This document shows positions 17,075-26,418 of a stretch of 64,000 nt of DNA, one piece after another. Position numbers and translations under genes: made by a program. How positions within the stretch are numbered: the stretch's first letter is position 1; every line of letters starts with the position of its first letter. The stretch lies in NCBI GenBank assembly GCA_023391815.1, contig JAEWAF010000129.1, positions 15,532 to 79,531 of the forward strand. The letters are read 5' to 3'. This stretch comes from Pseudomonadota bacterium. Lineage in GTDB: Bacteria; Pseudomonadota; Gammaproteobacteria; Steroidobacterales; Steroidobacteraceae. Below the pieces are notes generated by a model. It did no database searches. It was given only the letters and a program-made list of their open reading frames with translations, and was not told the DNA's origin.

Positions 17075-17797
17075 TCAGCGACGAGGGTCAGCGACGCTGC
17101 TGACCAGGCGCGGCATGGCCGCGAACACCTTGAGAAAAAAATCCAGCATGTTGCGATAGGGCTGCCGCGGGAAGCGGTGGCTGCGGTAAGCGTACTCAAT
17201 CAGGAAGAAGGCCGCGACCAGCAAATATCCGATGAGGTTGGCGAACAGCGACCACCACTGCTCGGGCACCGTGACCGGCGGTGTGATCCCGCCAGCCAGC
17301 AGCATGCCGCCGGGCTCGGCGAGCAGTCCCAACACCAGATTGGTCGTCGACAGAGCGACGAAGAATACGGTCCAGGCGCAAGTCAGCTTGCGCGCGTAGT
17401 CCAGCACCGCCGGCTCGGGCTCGCCGATGCCGCCCGGACCGGCCTCCAGCAGCCGGACCAGCTGTTCGATCAGCGGAACCTGCCCTGCGAGCAGGGTGCT
17501 GCCAAAGACGCCCGCCATGAATCCTGGCACCAGCACCGGTGCGATATACAGCGGCAACGTCGCGTGCGTGGAACGCGATAACCACCATAGCCCCGCGACC
17601 ACCGGCGGCAACGCCACCCAGGCCGCGACGCTGCGTCGGCCCAGGGCCGGGACCATGGGCAGAACGATCAATAGCCCCAGTGCGATGGCGATCAGGGTCA
17701 CGTTGTTCAAAATCACGCCGAAGTGAGCGACGAGCGGATACGCGAGCACCAGCACGGCCCGGCCAAGGGAGGCAAACACTCGGGAGTCAACTGCCAT
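17075..17797 (-). CDS. Aryl polyene cluster membrane protein (COG4648-like)
   Basis: A 240-residue membrane protein with about six hydrophobic segments, for example AVLVLAYPLVAHFGVIL, LIAIALGLLIVLPMVPAL, LYIAPVLVPGFMAGVFG and LFANLIGYLLVAAFFLIEYAY, and a basic C-terminus with HRFPRQPYRNMLDFF. This matches the uncharacterised membrane protein regularly found beside the FabZ-like dehydratase in aryl polyene clusters. ATG 17797 was chosen because the sequence upstream of it in the frame is arginine-rich and not membrane-like. It is the first gene of the minus-strand block, so the promoter must lie in 17798-18001, shared divergently with pntAA. Confidence 0.85.
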   Translation of the reverse strand: MAVDSRVFASLGRAVLVLAYPLVAHFGVILNNVTLIAIALGLLIVLPMVPALGRRSVAAWVALPPVVAGLWWLSRSTHATLPLYIAPVLVPGFMAGVFGSTLLAGQVPLIEQLVRLLEAGPGGIGEPEPAVLDYARKLTCAWTVFFVALSTTNLVLGLLAEPGGMLLAGGITPPVTVPEQWWSLFANLIGYLLVAAFFLIEYAYRSHRFPRQPYRNMLDFFLKVFAAMPRLVSSVADPRR

Positions 17798-17907
17798 TGA
17801 TCGGCGGGGTCGTATTCGTCCAATCGCAGCGGTCGGTACCGCTGGCATCCTGATGGCGCTGCGTGGTTTGATGGCGCCGAACATCGCAGGCGCGAAGCAT
17901 GCGCGTG

Positions 17908-17936
17908 TTGCCGGGCGCCGACAAGGCATCCACAAT
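17908..17936 (+). promoter_or_regulatory. Possible sigma-70 promoter upstream of pntAA
   Basis: TTGCCG (17908-17913) and CACAAT (17931-17936) are separated by 17 bp, about 65 bp before the pntAA start. Both hexamers are only partial matches. The gap 17798-18001 must also hold the promoter for the leftward pigment operon, which I could not pick out. Confidence 0.3.
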
Positions 17937-18001
17937 GGTGGGAATTTTATGTGCAAACGGCGACCCGGTTTAGATGGATTTGCGGGGGAGGATCAGTCGG
18001 C

Positions 18002-19126
18002 ATGACGGTGAAGATTGCTGTTCTGAAGGAGACTCGTGCCCACGAGAAGCGCGTGGCTCTGGTGCCTGCGGTGGCCGACAAGCTCATCAAGCTGGGTGCC
18101 GAAGTTCACATGCAAGCCGGCGCCGGCGACGCGGTGAAGCTGCCCGATGCCGCGTTCAAGAATGTGAAATTCAGTGCCGATCCGGTCGAGCTGGTGCGCG
18201 ACGCCGACGTGGTCGCGAGCGTGCAGCCACCCGATCTCAGCATCGTCAATGCGATGAAGCCGGGCGCCATCCTGATTTCATTCGTCTATGCGCACAAGGA
18301 AGTGGAGCTCACCAAATTACTGCGCGATCGCCACATCACGACGTTTGCCATGGAGCTGGTGCCTCGTATCACTCGCGCTCAGGCCATGGATGCGCTGTCC
18401 AGTCAGGCGGCGCTCGCCGGGTATTACGCAGCACTGCTCGGTGCGACACATCTGGCGCGCATTCTGCCGATGATGACCACCGCCGTCGGCTCGATTCGTC
18501 CGGCGCGCACGTTGGTGATGGGTCTCGGCGTCGCGGGTCTGCAAGCGCTGGCAACGGCGCGACGGTTGGGCGCGATGACCGAAGGTTACGACGTCCGTCC
18601 TGAAACAAAGGAACAGGCCGAGTCGCTCGGCGCGAAGTTCGTGGACACCGGCGTGGACGCCCGCGGTGCAGGCGGTTACGCGCGTGAGCTCACCGCGGAA
18701 GAAAAAGAAAAGATTGCCAGCGTCGTCACCAAGCACATCCAGCAAGCCGACCTCATCATCACGACCGCCGCCATTCCGGGCCGGCCCTCGCCGAAGCTGA
18801 TCAGCAAGGCGCAGGTCGATGGCATGAAGGCCGGCAGCGTGATCGTCGATCTGGCCGCCGAAGGGGGCGGCAACTGCGAATACACGCAGCCGGGCGAGAC
18901 CATACAAGTCGGCCAGGTGACCATCCTCGGACCGCTCAATGTGCCGAGCATGCTCGGCGAGCACGCGAGCGAGCTGTATGCGAAGAACCAACTGAACCTG
19001 ATCGAGCTGTTCGTCAAGGACGGCGGCATCAAGCTCGACTGGACCGACGAGGTGGTCGCCAAAACCGCGCTCACCCACGACGGCAAGATCGTCAACGAGG
19101 CCGCGCAGAAAATCATCGGCGCATGA
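18002..19126 (+). CDS. pntAA: NAD(P) transhydrogenase subunit alpha, part 1 (NAD-binding)
   Basis: A 374-residue soluble subunit that binds NAD(H) and works with PntAB and PntB to drive NADPH formation with the proton gradient. It shows the family opening ETRAHEKRVALVPA, then TVGSIRPARTLVMGLGVAGL with the GxGxxG fold, and the closing DWTDEVVAKTALTHDGKI. The start ATG 18002 is preceded by GGGGGAGG; the longer open frame upstream is not conserved-looking. The alpha subunit is split into two genes as in Rhodospirillum rubrum, not fused as in Escherichia coli. NADPH made here would serve the reductive steps of the neighbouring pigment pathway, though that link is only positional. Confidence 0.95.
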   Translation: MTVKIAVLKETRAHEKRVALVPAVADKLIKLGAEVHMQAGAGDAVKLPDAAFKNVKFSADPVELVRDADVVASVQPPDLSIVNAMKPGAILISFVYAHKEVELTKLLRDRHITTFAMELVPRITRAQAMDALSSQAALAGYYAALLGATHLARILPMMTTAVGSIRPARTLVMGLGVAGLQALATARRLGAMTEGYDVRPETKEQAESLGAKFVDTGVDARGAGGYARELTAEEKEKIASVVTKHIQQADLIITTAAIPGRPSPKLISKAQVDGMKAGSVIVDLAAEGGGNCEYTQPGETIQVGQVTILGPLNVPSMLGEHASELYAKNQLNLIELFVKDGGIKLDWTDEVVAKTALTHDGKIVNEAAQKIIGA

Positions 19127-19180
19127 CCTAGCCGCATGGCCTTCCGGCGATTCATGCAAGCTCATCGATACCGGACAGCA

Positions 19181-19196
19181 CCCGGCGCGCGCCGGG
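19181..19196. promoter_or_regulatory. Perfect GC-rich hairpin between pntAA and pntAB
   Basis: CCCGGCGCGCGCCGGG is a perfect 16-bp palindrome in the 119-bp gap between the two alpha-subunit genes. No T-tract follows, so it is unlikely to be a full intrinsic terminator. It may act as an mRNA-processing or stability element setting subunit ratio. Confidence 0.45.
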
Positions 19197-19245
19197 CCTG
19201 CCCGATCCAGGCAAAGTCGAAAGTCACGCTTCGAGGATATTGAGT

Positions 19246-19572
19246 ATGGACCTCGCTACCACGCTGACGGGCTTCGTGGCCCTCTACATCTTCATGCTCG
19301 CGGCCTTCACCGGCTACGAAATCATCGGTCGCGTGCCGGCCATTCTGCATACGCCGCTGATGTCAGGCTCGAACTTCGTGCACGGCATCGTCGTGGTCGG
19401 GGCCATGTACGCGCTGCTCAACGCCACTTCGACGGTCGAACAAGTGATTGGCTTCGTCGGCGTGCTGCTCGGCGCGGGTAACGCGGCCGGCGGTTACGTC
19501 GTCACCGAACGCATGCTGGAAATGTTCAAGCCCAGCGAGAAGAAGAGCTCTGGCGACTCGAAGAAGGCATAA
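19246..19572 (+). CDS. pntAB: NAD(P) transhydrogenase subunit alpha, part 2 (membrane)
   Basis: A 108-residue membrane protein with three hydrophobic segments (TGFVALYIFMLAAFTGYEII, FVHGIVVVGAMYALLNA, VIGFVGVLLGAGNAAGG), as in the separate alpha-2 subunit, and a lysine-rich tail. It forms the proton channel with PntB. ATG 19246 is about 10 bp downstream of CGAGGA; a TTG two codons earlier is less well placed. The pntB start follows 6 bp after the stop. Confidence 0.93.
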   Translation: MDLATTLTGFVALYIFMLAAFTGYEIIGRVPAILHTPLMSGSNFVHGIVVVGAMYALLNATSTVEQVIGFVGVLLGAGNAAGGYVVTERMLEMFKPSEKKSSGDSKKA

Positions 19573-19578
19573 GCGCCC

Positions 19579-21012
19579 ATGAACCTCACTCCGCAGTTCA
19601 TCATCGACGCCAGCTATTTCGCCGCGGCGTTTCTATTCATCTACGGCTTGAAGCGCATGTCGTCGCCGGTGACGGCGCGCTCCGGCATCGTGGTCGCCGG
19701 CGCGGGCATGCTGGTCGCGGTGCTCGCAAGCTTTCTTTATTACTTCGGCGTGAACGACGCAGCGCTGCCGCACTTGGGAACGAACGTCGTGCTGGCCGCC
19801 GTCGCATTGGGGCTCGGTACCGCGTGGGCCTGGTGGAGCGGCAAGCGGGTCGCGATGACGGCTATGCCGCAGATGGTCGCGCTCTACAACGGCATGGGCG
19901 GCGGCGCGGCGGCCTGTATCGCGGCGGTCGAGTTGTTACGGACCACCGCGGTTCATCAAACGATTCCTTTGTTGCTCGCTGTGGTCGGTGCGCTGATCGG
20001 TGCGATCTCGTTGTCCGGTTCCTTGATCGCCTGGGCCAAGCTCGATGGTCGTATCAACGGCGTGTGGCGTATCGGCGGGCAGCAGATTCTCAACGGCATC
20101 GTGTTCCTTGCGACGCTCGGTGTGGGTATTTACATCGTGTTCGTCGCGCACGGTCACGCGCATCCGGGCGTGGTCGCGGCCTTCTTTGTCGGCGCGCTGA
20201 TCTTCGGTGTGATGATGACGATGCCGATCGGCGGCGCGGACATGCCGGTCGTCATTTCGCTCTACAACGCGTTCACCGGCCTGGCGGTGGGCTTCGAAGG
20301 TTATGTGCTACAAAACCCGGCGCTGATGATCGCCGGCATGGTGGTGGGCTCGGCGGGTACGTTGCTCACGCTGTTGATGGCGAAGGCGATGAACCGCAGC
20401 GTGTCGAATGTGATCTTCAGTAACTTCGGCGACACGGGCGGCGAACAGCAGGGCGAGATCAAGGGCTCGCAGAAGCCGGCCGAAGCGGGCGACGCGGCGA
20501 TCAACATGCGCTATGCGTCCAAGGTCATCATCGCGCCGGGCTATGGCCTCGCCGTCGCGCAAGCCCAGCACAAGTTATATGAATTCGTGAAGCTGCTGAC
20601 CGATGCGGGCGTCGAAGTGAAGTTCGCCATTCACCCGGTCGCCGGTCGCATGCCGGGCCACATGAACGTGCTGCTCGCCGAAGCGGGCGTGCCGTACGAC
20701 ATGATCTATGACCTGGAAGATATCAACGCCGAGTTCAAGGAAGCGGACGTGGCGATGGTCATCGGCGCCAACGACACCGTGAATCCGGCGGCGCGCACCA
20801 ACAAATCGAGCCCGATTTACGGCATGCCCATCCTGAACGTGGATCAGGCCAAGCAGGTGTACGTCATCAAGCGCGGCCAGGGTAAGGGTTACTCGGGCGT
20901 GGAGAACGAGCTGTTCTTCGCCGATAACTGCAACCTGGTGTATGGCGATGCGCAGAAGGTGCTGGTGGCCATGATCCAGGCGGTGAAATCGCTAGAGGGC
21001 GGCGGCCATTAA
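19579..21012 (+). CDS. pntB: NAD(P) transhydrogenase subunit beta
   Basis: A 477-residue protein. The N-terminal half is a multi-helix membrane domain and the C-terminal ~180 residues form the NADP-binding dIII domain, with APGYGLAVAQAQHKLYEF, HPVAGRMPGHMNVLLAEA and VIGANDTVNPAA as signatures. It completes the pntAA-pntAB-pntB operon. Length and motifs are normal. Confidence 0.96.
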   Translation: MNLTPQFIIDASYFAAAFLFIYGLKRMSSPVTARSGIVVAGAGMLVAVLASFLYYFGVNDAALPHLGTNVVLAAVALGLGTAWAWWSGKRVAMTAMPQMVALYNGMGGGAAACIAAVELLRTTAVHQTIPLLLAVVGALIGAISLSGSLIAWAKLDGRINGVWRIGGQQILNGIVFLATLGVGIYIVFVAHGHAHPGVVAAFFVGALIFGVMMTMPIGGADMPVVISLYNAFTGLAVGFEGYVLQNPALMIAGMVVGSAGTLLTLLMAKAMNRSVSNVIFSNFGDTGGEQQGEIKGSQKPAEAGDAAINMRYASKVIIAPGYGLAVAQAQHKLYEFVKLLTDAGVEVKFAIHPVAGRMPGHMNVLLAEAGVPYDMIYDLEDINAEFKEADVAMVIGANDTVNPAARTNKSSPIYGMPILNVDQAKQVYVIKRGQGKGYSGVENELFFADNCNLVYGDAQKVLVAMIQAVKSLEGGGH

Positions 21013-21100
21013 CGCGCTGCCTACATAAACGATCGTTAATTGCTCCTCCGGCGCCAGCGGCGGTACGCTGCCTGTTCCCTGACAGGCGTGGCTTGGAGCC

Positions 21101-21778
21101 GTGGCAAGAGTACTCATCATCGAAGACGACCGCGTGACCGCTGATGAAATCTGCGCCGAATTGCAGCGGTACGGGCTGGATACGGAGTGGGTCGGGGACG
21201 GTGCCACCGGGCTGGAGCGCGCACGAGGGGGATTTTATGACGCGATCACCCTGGATCGCATGCTCCCCGGCATGGATGGATTGACCGTGGTCACCCGGCT
21301 GCGCGAGTTCGGCGTGCAGACGCCGGTGTTGATGATCAGTGCCCTGTCCGACGCCGACGAGCGAGTGCGCGGCCTGCGAGCGGGCGGCGACGACTATCTC
21401 ACCAAGCCGTTCAACCCCGATGAAATGGCGGCGCGCATCGAGGTGCTCCTGCGCCGGAATGCCAATGTGTCGAGGCCGATGGCGCTGCGGGTCGGGGATC
21501 TGCAGCTCGACCTGATCGACCGGACCGCCAGGCGCGGCGATACGTTGCTCGATCTGCTGCCCACCGAATTCCGGCTGCTCGAATTCCTGATGCGTCATAG
21601 CGGCCGGGTGCTGACGCGCACCATGATCTTCGAGGCGGTGTGGGGCTATCATTTCGACCCCGGCACCAATGTGATCGAAGTTCACATCGGGCGGCTGCGG
21701 CGCAAGCTCGATCCGCCGGAGCGCGAGCCGCTCATTCATACCGTTCGCGGAGTAGGGTACGTGCTTGAAGCTCGGTGA
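21101..21778 (+). CDS. OmpR-family response regulator
   Basis: A 225-residue two-domain regulator: a receiver domain with the acidic pocket at Glu8-Asp10, phospho-acceptor Asp52 (ITLDRMLPG) and Lys in LTKPF, followed by a winged-helix OmpR/PhoB DNA-binding domain (LPTEFRLLEFLMRHSGRVLTR; VIEVHIGRLRRKLD). The start is GTG 21101. Its 3' end overlaps the kinase gene by 14 bp. Placement directly upstream of an RND efflux operon on the same strand suggests that it controls that operon. Confidence 0.93.
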   Translation: MARVLIIEDDRVTADEICAELQRYGLDTEWVGDGATGLERARGGFYDAITLDRMLPGMDGLTVVTRLREFGVQTPVLMISALSDADERVRGLRAGGDDYLTKPFNPDEMAARIEVLLRRNANVSRPMALRVGDLQLDLIDRTARRGDTLLDLLPTEFRLLEFLMRHSGRVLTRTMIFEAVWGYHFDPGTNVIEVHIGRLRRKLDPPEREPLIHTVRGVGYVLEAR

Positions 21779-23150
21779 GCTGTCACGCATCAGCACCGTT
21801 CGCTTGCTGCCGGTCTACGGCGCCCTGTTCGTGTTGTGGAGCGTGCTGCTGATCGGCTGGGTGCAATACGACACCAAGCGTTATCTTTCCAGCGTCGTCG
21901 ACGAGATTCTCCGACAGCGCGTTCATTATCTGAGCCATATCGATCGGGAACGCCTGCCCGAGGCGATGGCACAGACCGACGCGCTCGATCTGCGGGGCGT
22001 GATGCTCTACGGGCTGTTCGATCAGCACGGTAACAAGATCACCGGCAACATCGAGCAGATTCCCGAGGGCGTTTCCCTGGATGGCATCGTGCATGCCGTC
22101 CCCGGCGGCGTGCACCGGATCGGCACCGACGAAGCCGTGAACGCGCGGGGCCTCGCCACGCGAGTGGAAGGCGGGGATGTGTTGATTCTGGCGCGTGCCA
22201 CCAGCGTGCTCGATCAGGTCAATACCATCATCTTTCGTTCGCTGCTGTGGGGGCTCACGCTCACCATCATTCCCGGTTTGATCGGCGGGCTCTGGCTGGC
22301 GCGCGGGCCGCTACGACGCATTCGGGCGCTCGAGTCGGCGGCGCAGCCCATCATGCGCGGCGATCTGCATCAGCGTCTGCCCGTTTCCGGGCGTCGTGAC
22401 GAGCTCGACATGCTGGCCGGCATCGTCAACTCGATGCTGGAAGAAATCGAACGTTTGATGAGCGAAGTCAAAGGCGTCTGCGACAGCATCGCGCACGATC
22501 TGCGCACCCCGCTGACTCGATTGCGCTCGCAATTGCATCGGATGCATCGCGAAGCCTCCGATAGCGCGCACGCCGCCGTCGTCGAACAGGCGATTCTCGA
22601 TGTCGATTCGTTGCTCGATCGCTTCCGCGCGTTGTTACGAATCTCCGAGCTGGAAGACATGCATCGGCGCGCCGGCTTCACCGAGGTGCATCTGGCCAGC
22701 ACGCTGGATCACGTGCGCGAGATCTACACGCCGCTGGCCGAAGACAAGCACATCACGTTTACTTTCGAGATCGCGCCGAATGTACCGACCGTGCGCGGCG
22801 ATCCCAATCTGCTGCTGGAAGCCGTTTCGAACATCGTCGACAACGCCATCAAGTTCACGCCCGCCGGCGGCAGCATACATTTGCGACTGATCCCGGATGC
22901 CGAGGTCGGCGCGCGCATCGATGTGATCGACAGCGGGCCGGGCATCCAAACATCGGAGCGCGAGGCCGTGCTACAGCGGTTCTATCGCGGTACCTGCAGT
23001 AGCAAGGATGTCTCGGGGTCCGGCCTGGGCTTGTCGATCGTGGCCGCGATCGTCAAGCTGCACGGGTTCAAACTGCAGATTGTCGACAACCCGGCCGGCG
23101 GCGCGTGGCTGTCGCTGCTGTGTGGGCCCGCTCGCGCCGGGGCTACTTAA
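21765..23150 (+). CDS. Sensor histidine kinase
   Basis: A 461-residue membrane kinase: an N-terminal helix (LPVYGALFVLWSVLLIGWV), a periplasmic sensor of about 140 residues, a second helix (LLWGLTLTIIPGLIGGLWLA), a HAMP region, the phospho-accepting His244 in IAHDLRTPLTRL, the N box NIVDNAIKFTP and the G boxes DSGPGI and GSGLGLSIV. The start is TTG 21765, inside the end of the regulator gene. The signal it senses cannot be told; the partner efflux genes suggest an envelope stress or a toxic compound. Confidence 0.92.
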   Translation: MKLGELSRISTVRLLPVYGALFVLWSVLLIGWVQYDTKRYLSSVVDEILRQRVHYLSHIDRERLPEAMAQTDALDLRGVMLYGLFDQHGNKITGNIEQIPEGVSLDGIVHAVPGGVHRIGTDEAVNARGLATRVEGGDVLILARATSVLDQVNTIIFRSLLWGLTLTIIPGLIGGLWLARGPLRRIRALESAAQPIMRGDLHQRLPVSGRRDELDMLAGIVNSMLEEIERLMSEVKGVCDSIAHDLRTPLTRLRSQLHRMHREASDSAHAAVVEQAILDVDSLLDRFRALLRISELEDMHRRAGFTEVHLASTLDHVREIYTPLAEDKHITFTFEIAPNVPTVRGDPNLLLEAVSNIVDNAIKFTPAGGSIHLRLIPDAEVGARIDVIDSGPGIQTSEREAVLQRFYRGTCSSKDVSGSGLGLSIVAAIVKLHGFKLQIVDNPAGGAWLSLLCGPARAGAT

Positions 23151-23229
23151 AAAAGCTTTCATCTGCCTTCGGTCCATGGCGAGGGAGGCGCGGACCCATA
23201 ATGGCCGTTCACGTATTCTCTCGCGCCTC

Positions 23230-26200
23230 ATGCTCGGTATCGTAAAAATCGCCCTGCGTCGCCCGTATACCTTCGTGGTGCTGGCGTTGCTCATTCTGAT
23301 TTTCGGTGTGCTCGCGATCCTGCGCACGCCCACCGATATCTTTCCCAATATCCGCATCCCGGTGATCAGCGTGGTGTGGACGTACACCGGTCTGCCGCCC
23401 GATGGCATGGCGGGCCGGATCACCACGAATTTCCAGCGTTCGCTGACCACCATGGTCAACGATATCGAGCACATCGAAGCCACGTCGTATACCGGCTTCG
23501 GCGTCATCAAGGTTTTCTTCCAACCTTCCGTCGATATCAACATGGCCAATGCGCAGGTGACCGCCGCCGCGCAGACAACTTTGCGTCAGATGCCACAGGG
23601 CACGAACCCGCCGAACATCCTCAACTACAACGCCTCGACCGTCGGCATCCTGCAGCTGGCGTTGTCCGGCGAAGGCATGACTGAGCAGGAGCTCAGCGAT
23701 CTGGGCATCAACTACGTCCGCACCTTTCTGATCACGGTGCCCGGCGCCTCGATACCGTATCCATTCGGTGGCAAGCAACGTCAGATCCAGATCGATCTGG
23801 ATCCCGCGGCCCTGCAGGCGCGCGGGCTGTCGGGCACGGACGTGGCCAATGCGCTGGCGGCCCAGAACCTGATCACGCCGGTGGGCACGCAGAAAATCGG
23901 CGGCTTCGAGTACGCCATCAATCTGAACAACAGCCCGTCGGCGATCGAGGACCTGGGACGGTTGCCGATTCGCCTGGTCGACGGCGCGATGGTTTATTTG
24001 CGCGATGTCGCTCACGTCCGCGACGGCAATTCGCCGCAGACCAATATCGTGCACGTCGCTGGCAATCGCTCCGTGCTGCTCACGGTGCTCAAGAGCGGCG
24101 CCGCGTCCACGCTCGCCGTGATCGACGGCGTGAAGAAACGGGTCGAGGAGGTGAAGGACCAGTTGCCCGAGTCGTTGCAGATCAAGCTGATCGGCGATCA
24201 ATCCATCTTCGTTCGCAGCGCCATCAGCGGCGTGGTCGCCGAAGGCGCGATCGCGGCGCTGCTGACCAGCCTGATGATCCTGCTGTTCCTGGGGAGCTGG
24301 CGCTCCACCGTCATCATCGCCACATCGATTCCGCTGGCCATTCTCGGCTCCATCTTCCTGCTGGCGCTGACCGGACAAACACTCAACATCATGACGTTGG
24401 GCGGCCTGGCGCTGGCGGTCGGCATTCTTGTCGACGATGCGACCGTCACCATCGAAAACATCAACTGGCATCTCGAGCACGGCAAGGACGTGGAAACGTC
24501 CATTCTCGACGGTGCGGCGCAGATCGTGACGCCCGCGTTCGTCTCGCTGCTGTGTATTTGTATCGTGTTCGTGCCGATGTTCTTCCTCGAGGGCGTGGCG
24601 CGCTTCCTGTTCGTGCCCATGGCGCTGGCAGTGATCTACGCCATGGTGTGCTCGTTCATTCTGTCGCGCACGCTGGTGCCGACCATGGCGATGTATCTGT
24701 TGAAGCCGCACTCGCATGAGGATGCGACCGCGCCGACGTCGAATCCGCTGGTGAAGTTCCAGCGCGCGTTCTCGGACAGATTCGAGCGCTTTCGCGGCGG
24801 TTACAAAGAGCTTTTGACGATGGCGGTGTCGCATCGGCGCGGCTTCGTCACGGCCTTCATGTTGTTCGTGCTGGCCTCATTCCTGCTCGTGCCGTTCCTC
24901 GGACGCAACTTCTTTCCGTCGGTCGATGCCGGCCGCATCATGATTCACTTCCGCGCGCAGCCCGGTACGCGCGTGGAGGAAACAGTGGCTGTGTCGGCGC
25001 GCATTCAAGATGTCATCCGGCAAGTGATTCCGCCGGATGAGCTGGCACTGGTGGTGGACAACGTCGGCATGCCGTTCTCCAGCATCAACATGACCTACAA
25101 CAATACCGGCACCATCGGCACGGCGGACGGCGATATCCAGATCACGCTGGAGGAAGATCACAAGCCGACCGCCGACTACGTGCGCAAGCTGCGCGAAGAG
25201 CTGCCGAAACGATTCCCCGGTACGACGTTCGCGTTCACGCCGGCCGACATCGTCAGCCAGATCCTGAACTTCGGCACGCCGTCGCCCATCGATCTGCAAA
25301 TCCGTGGCAACAACTTCGCGGCGAACTTCGCTTACGCCGAAAGTCTGCTCGCCGATATCAAGCGGATTCCCGGCATCGCCGATGCGCGCATCCACCAGGC
25401 TCGCGGCATGCCGACGTTCAATGTCGATGTCGATCGCACGCGCGCGCAGTTCGCGGGTCTCACCGAGCGCGATGTCACCAACAGCATGGTGGTGAATCTC
25501 GCGGGCTCGGTGCAGGTCGCGCCGACCTTCTGGTTGAACCCGAAGACCAACATCCAGTACCCCATCGTACTGCAGACTCCGCAGTACAAGATGGATGAGT
25601 TGAACTCGCTGGAGACATTGCCGATCACGGGAGCGAATTCCACGTCGGCGCATTTGCTCGGCGGCATCGCGGACATCACGCGGACCACGTCGAGCGGCGT
25701 GGTTTCTCAATACAACATTCAACCGATCGTGCAGATTTACGGAACGACGCAAGGCGCCGATCTGGGCGCGGTGGCCACACAGATCCGCAAGATATTGGAT
25801 GCGCACGCCAAGGAGCTGCCGAAGGGCTCGTCGGTGGCGCTGCTGGGCCAGGTGCGTACCATGGAAAGCTCGTTCTCCGGACTGATGTGGGGTCTGATCG
25901 GCGCCATCGTGCTGATCTATCTGCTGATCGTCGTGAACTTCCAGTCGTGGAGCGATCCGCTCGTCATCATCAGCGCGCTGCCCGCGGCGCTGGCCGGCAT
26001 CATCTGGATGTTGTTCACCACATTCACGACGTTGTCCGTGCCCGCGTTGACGGGCGCGATCATGTGTATGGGCGTGGCCACTGCGAATAGCGTGCTGGTG
26101 ATCAGCTTCGCGCGTGAGCGGCTGGAAGCGTTGGCCGATCCGATCGCCGCCGCGATCGATGCAGGCTTCGTGCGTTTCCGTCCCGTGCTGATGACGGCCC

Positions 26201-26418
26201 TGGCCATGATCATCGGCATGGCACCGATGGCCCTAGGCCTCGGCGATGGCGGTGAGCAGAACGCGCCGCTGGGTCGCGCCGTGATCGGCGGCTTGATCTT
26301 CGCCACCATCGCGACGCTCATTTTCGTTCCTGTCGTTTTCAGCATCGTGCACCGTAATTACGCCCGCAAGCCCGCGGCGCAGCCGCTGCTTGCCGGAGAG
26401 CCTCATGCCGCCCACTGA
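23230..26418 (+). CDS. RND efflux transporter permease (AcrB/HAE-like)
   Basis: A 1062-residue inner-membrane pump. It shows the RND layout of 12 helices and two large periplasmic loops, with the proton-relay pair Asp402-Asp403 in VGILVDDATVTIENIN and the FLEGVARFLFVPMALAV segment after it. ATG 23230 starts at MLGIVKIALRRPYTF, the usual N-terminus; the open frame upstream overlaps the kinase gene. Unusually for this family the permease gene comes before the adaptor gene. The substrate is not predictable; it may be a metabolite, dye or drug. Confidence 0.94.
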   Translation: MLGIVKIALRRPYTFVVLALLILIFGVLAILRTPTDIFPNIRIPVISVVWTYTGLPPDGMAGRITTNFQRSLTTMVNDIEHIEATSYTGFGVIKVFFQPSVDINMANAQVTAAAQTTLRQMPQGTNPPNILNYNASTVGILQLALSGEGMTEQELSDLGINYVRTFLITVPGASIPYPFGGKQRQIQIDLDPAALQARGLSGTDVANALAAQNLITPVGTQKIGGFEYAINLNNSPSAIEDLGRLPIRLVDGAMVYLRDVAHVRDGNSPQTNIVHVAGNRSVLLTVLKSGAASTLAVIDGVKKRVEEVKDQLPESLQIKLIGDQSIFVRSAISGVVAEGAIAALLTSLMILLFLGSWRSTVIIATSIPLAILGSIFLLALTGQTLNIMTLGGLALAVGILVDDATVTIENINWHLEHGKDVETSILDGAAQIVTPAFVSLLCICIVFVPMFFLEGVARFLFVPMALAVIYAMVCSFILSRTLVPTMAMYLLKPHSHEDATAPTSNPLVKFQRAFSDRFERFRGGYKELLTMAVSHRRGFVTAFMLFVLASFLLVPFLGRNFFPSVDAGRIMIHFRAQPGTRVEETVAVSARIQDVIRQVIPPDELALVVDNVGMPFSSINMTYNNTGTIGTADGDIQITLEEDHKPTADYVRKLREELPKRFPGTTFAFTPADIVSQILNFGTPSPIDLQIRGNNFAANFAYAESLLADIKRIPGIADARIHQARGMPTFNVDVDRTRAQFAGLTERDVTNSMVVNLAGSVQVAPTFWLNPKTNIQYPIVLQTPQYKMDELNSLETLPITGANSTSAHLLGGIADITRTTSSGVVSQYNIQPIVQIYGTTQGADLGAVATQIRKILDAHAKELPKGSSVALLGQVRTMESSFSGLMWGLIGAIVLIYLLIVVNFQSWSDPLVIISALPAALAGIIWMLFTTFTTLSVPALTGAIMCMGVATANSVLVISFARERLEALADPIAAAIDAGFVRFRPVLMTALAMIIGMAPMALGLGDGGEQNAPLGRAVIGGLIFATIATLIFVPVVFSIVHRNYARKPAAQPLLAGEPHAAH

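Noticed and set aside
1..17797. Calling the pigment cluster a flexirubin/dialkylresorcinol cluster
   Set aside because: No DarA/DarB-like resorcinol-forming genes are visible, and the chorismatase plus ligase point to a hydroxybenzoate-started, xanthomonadin-like aryl polyene.
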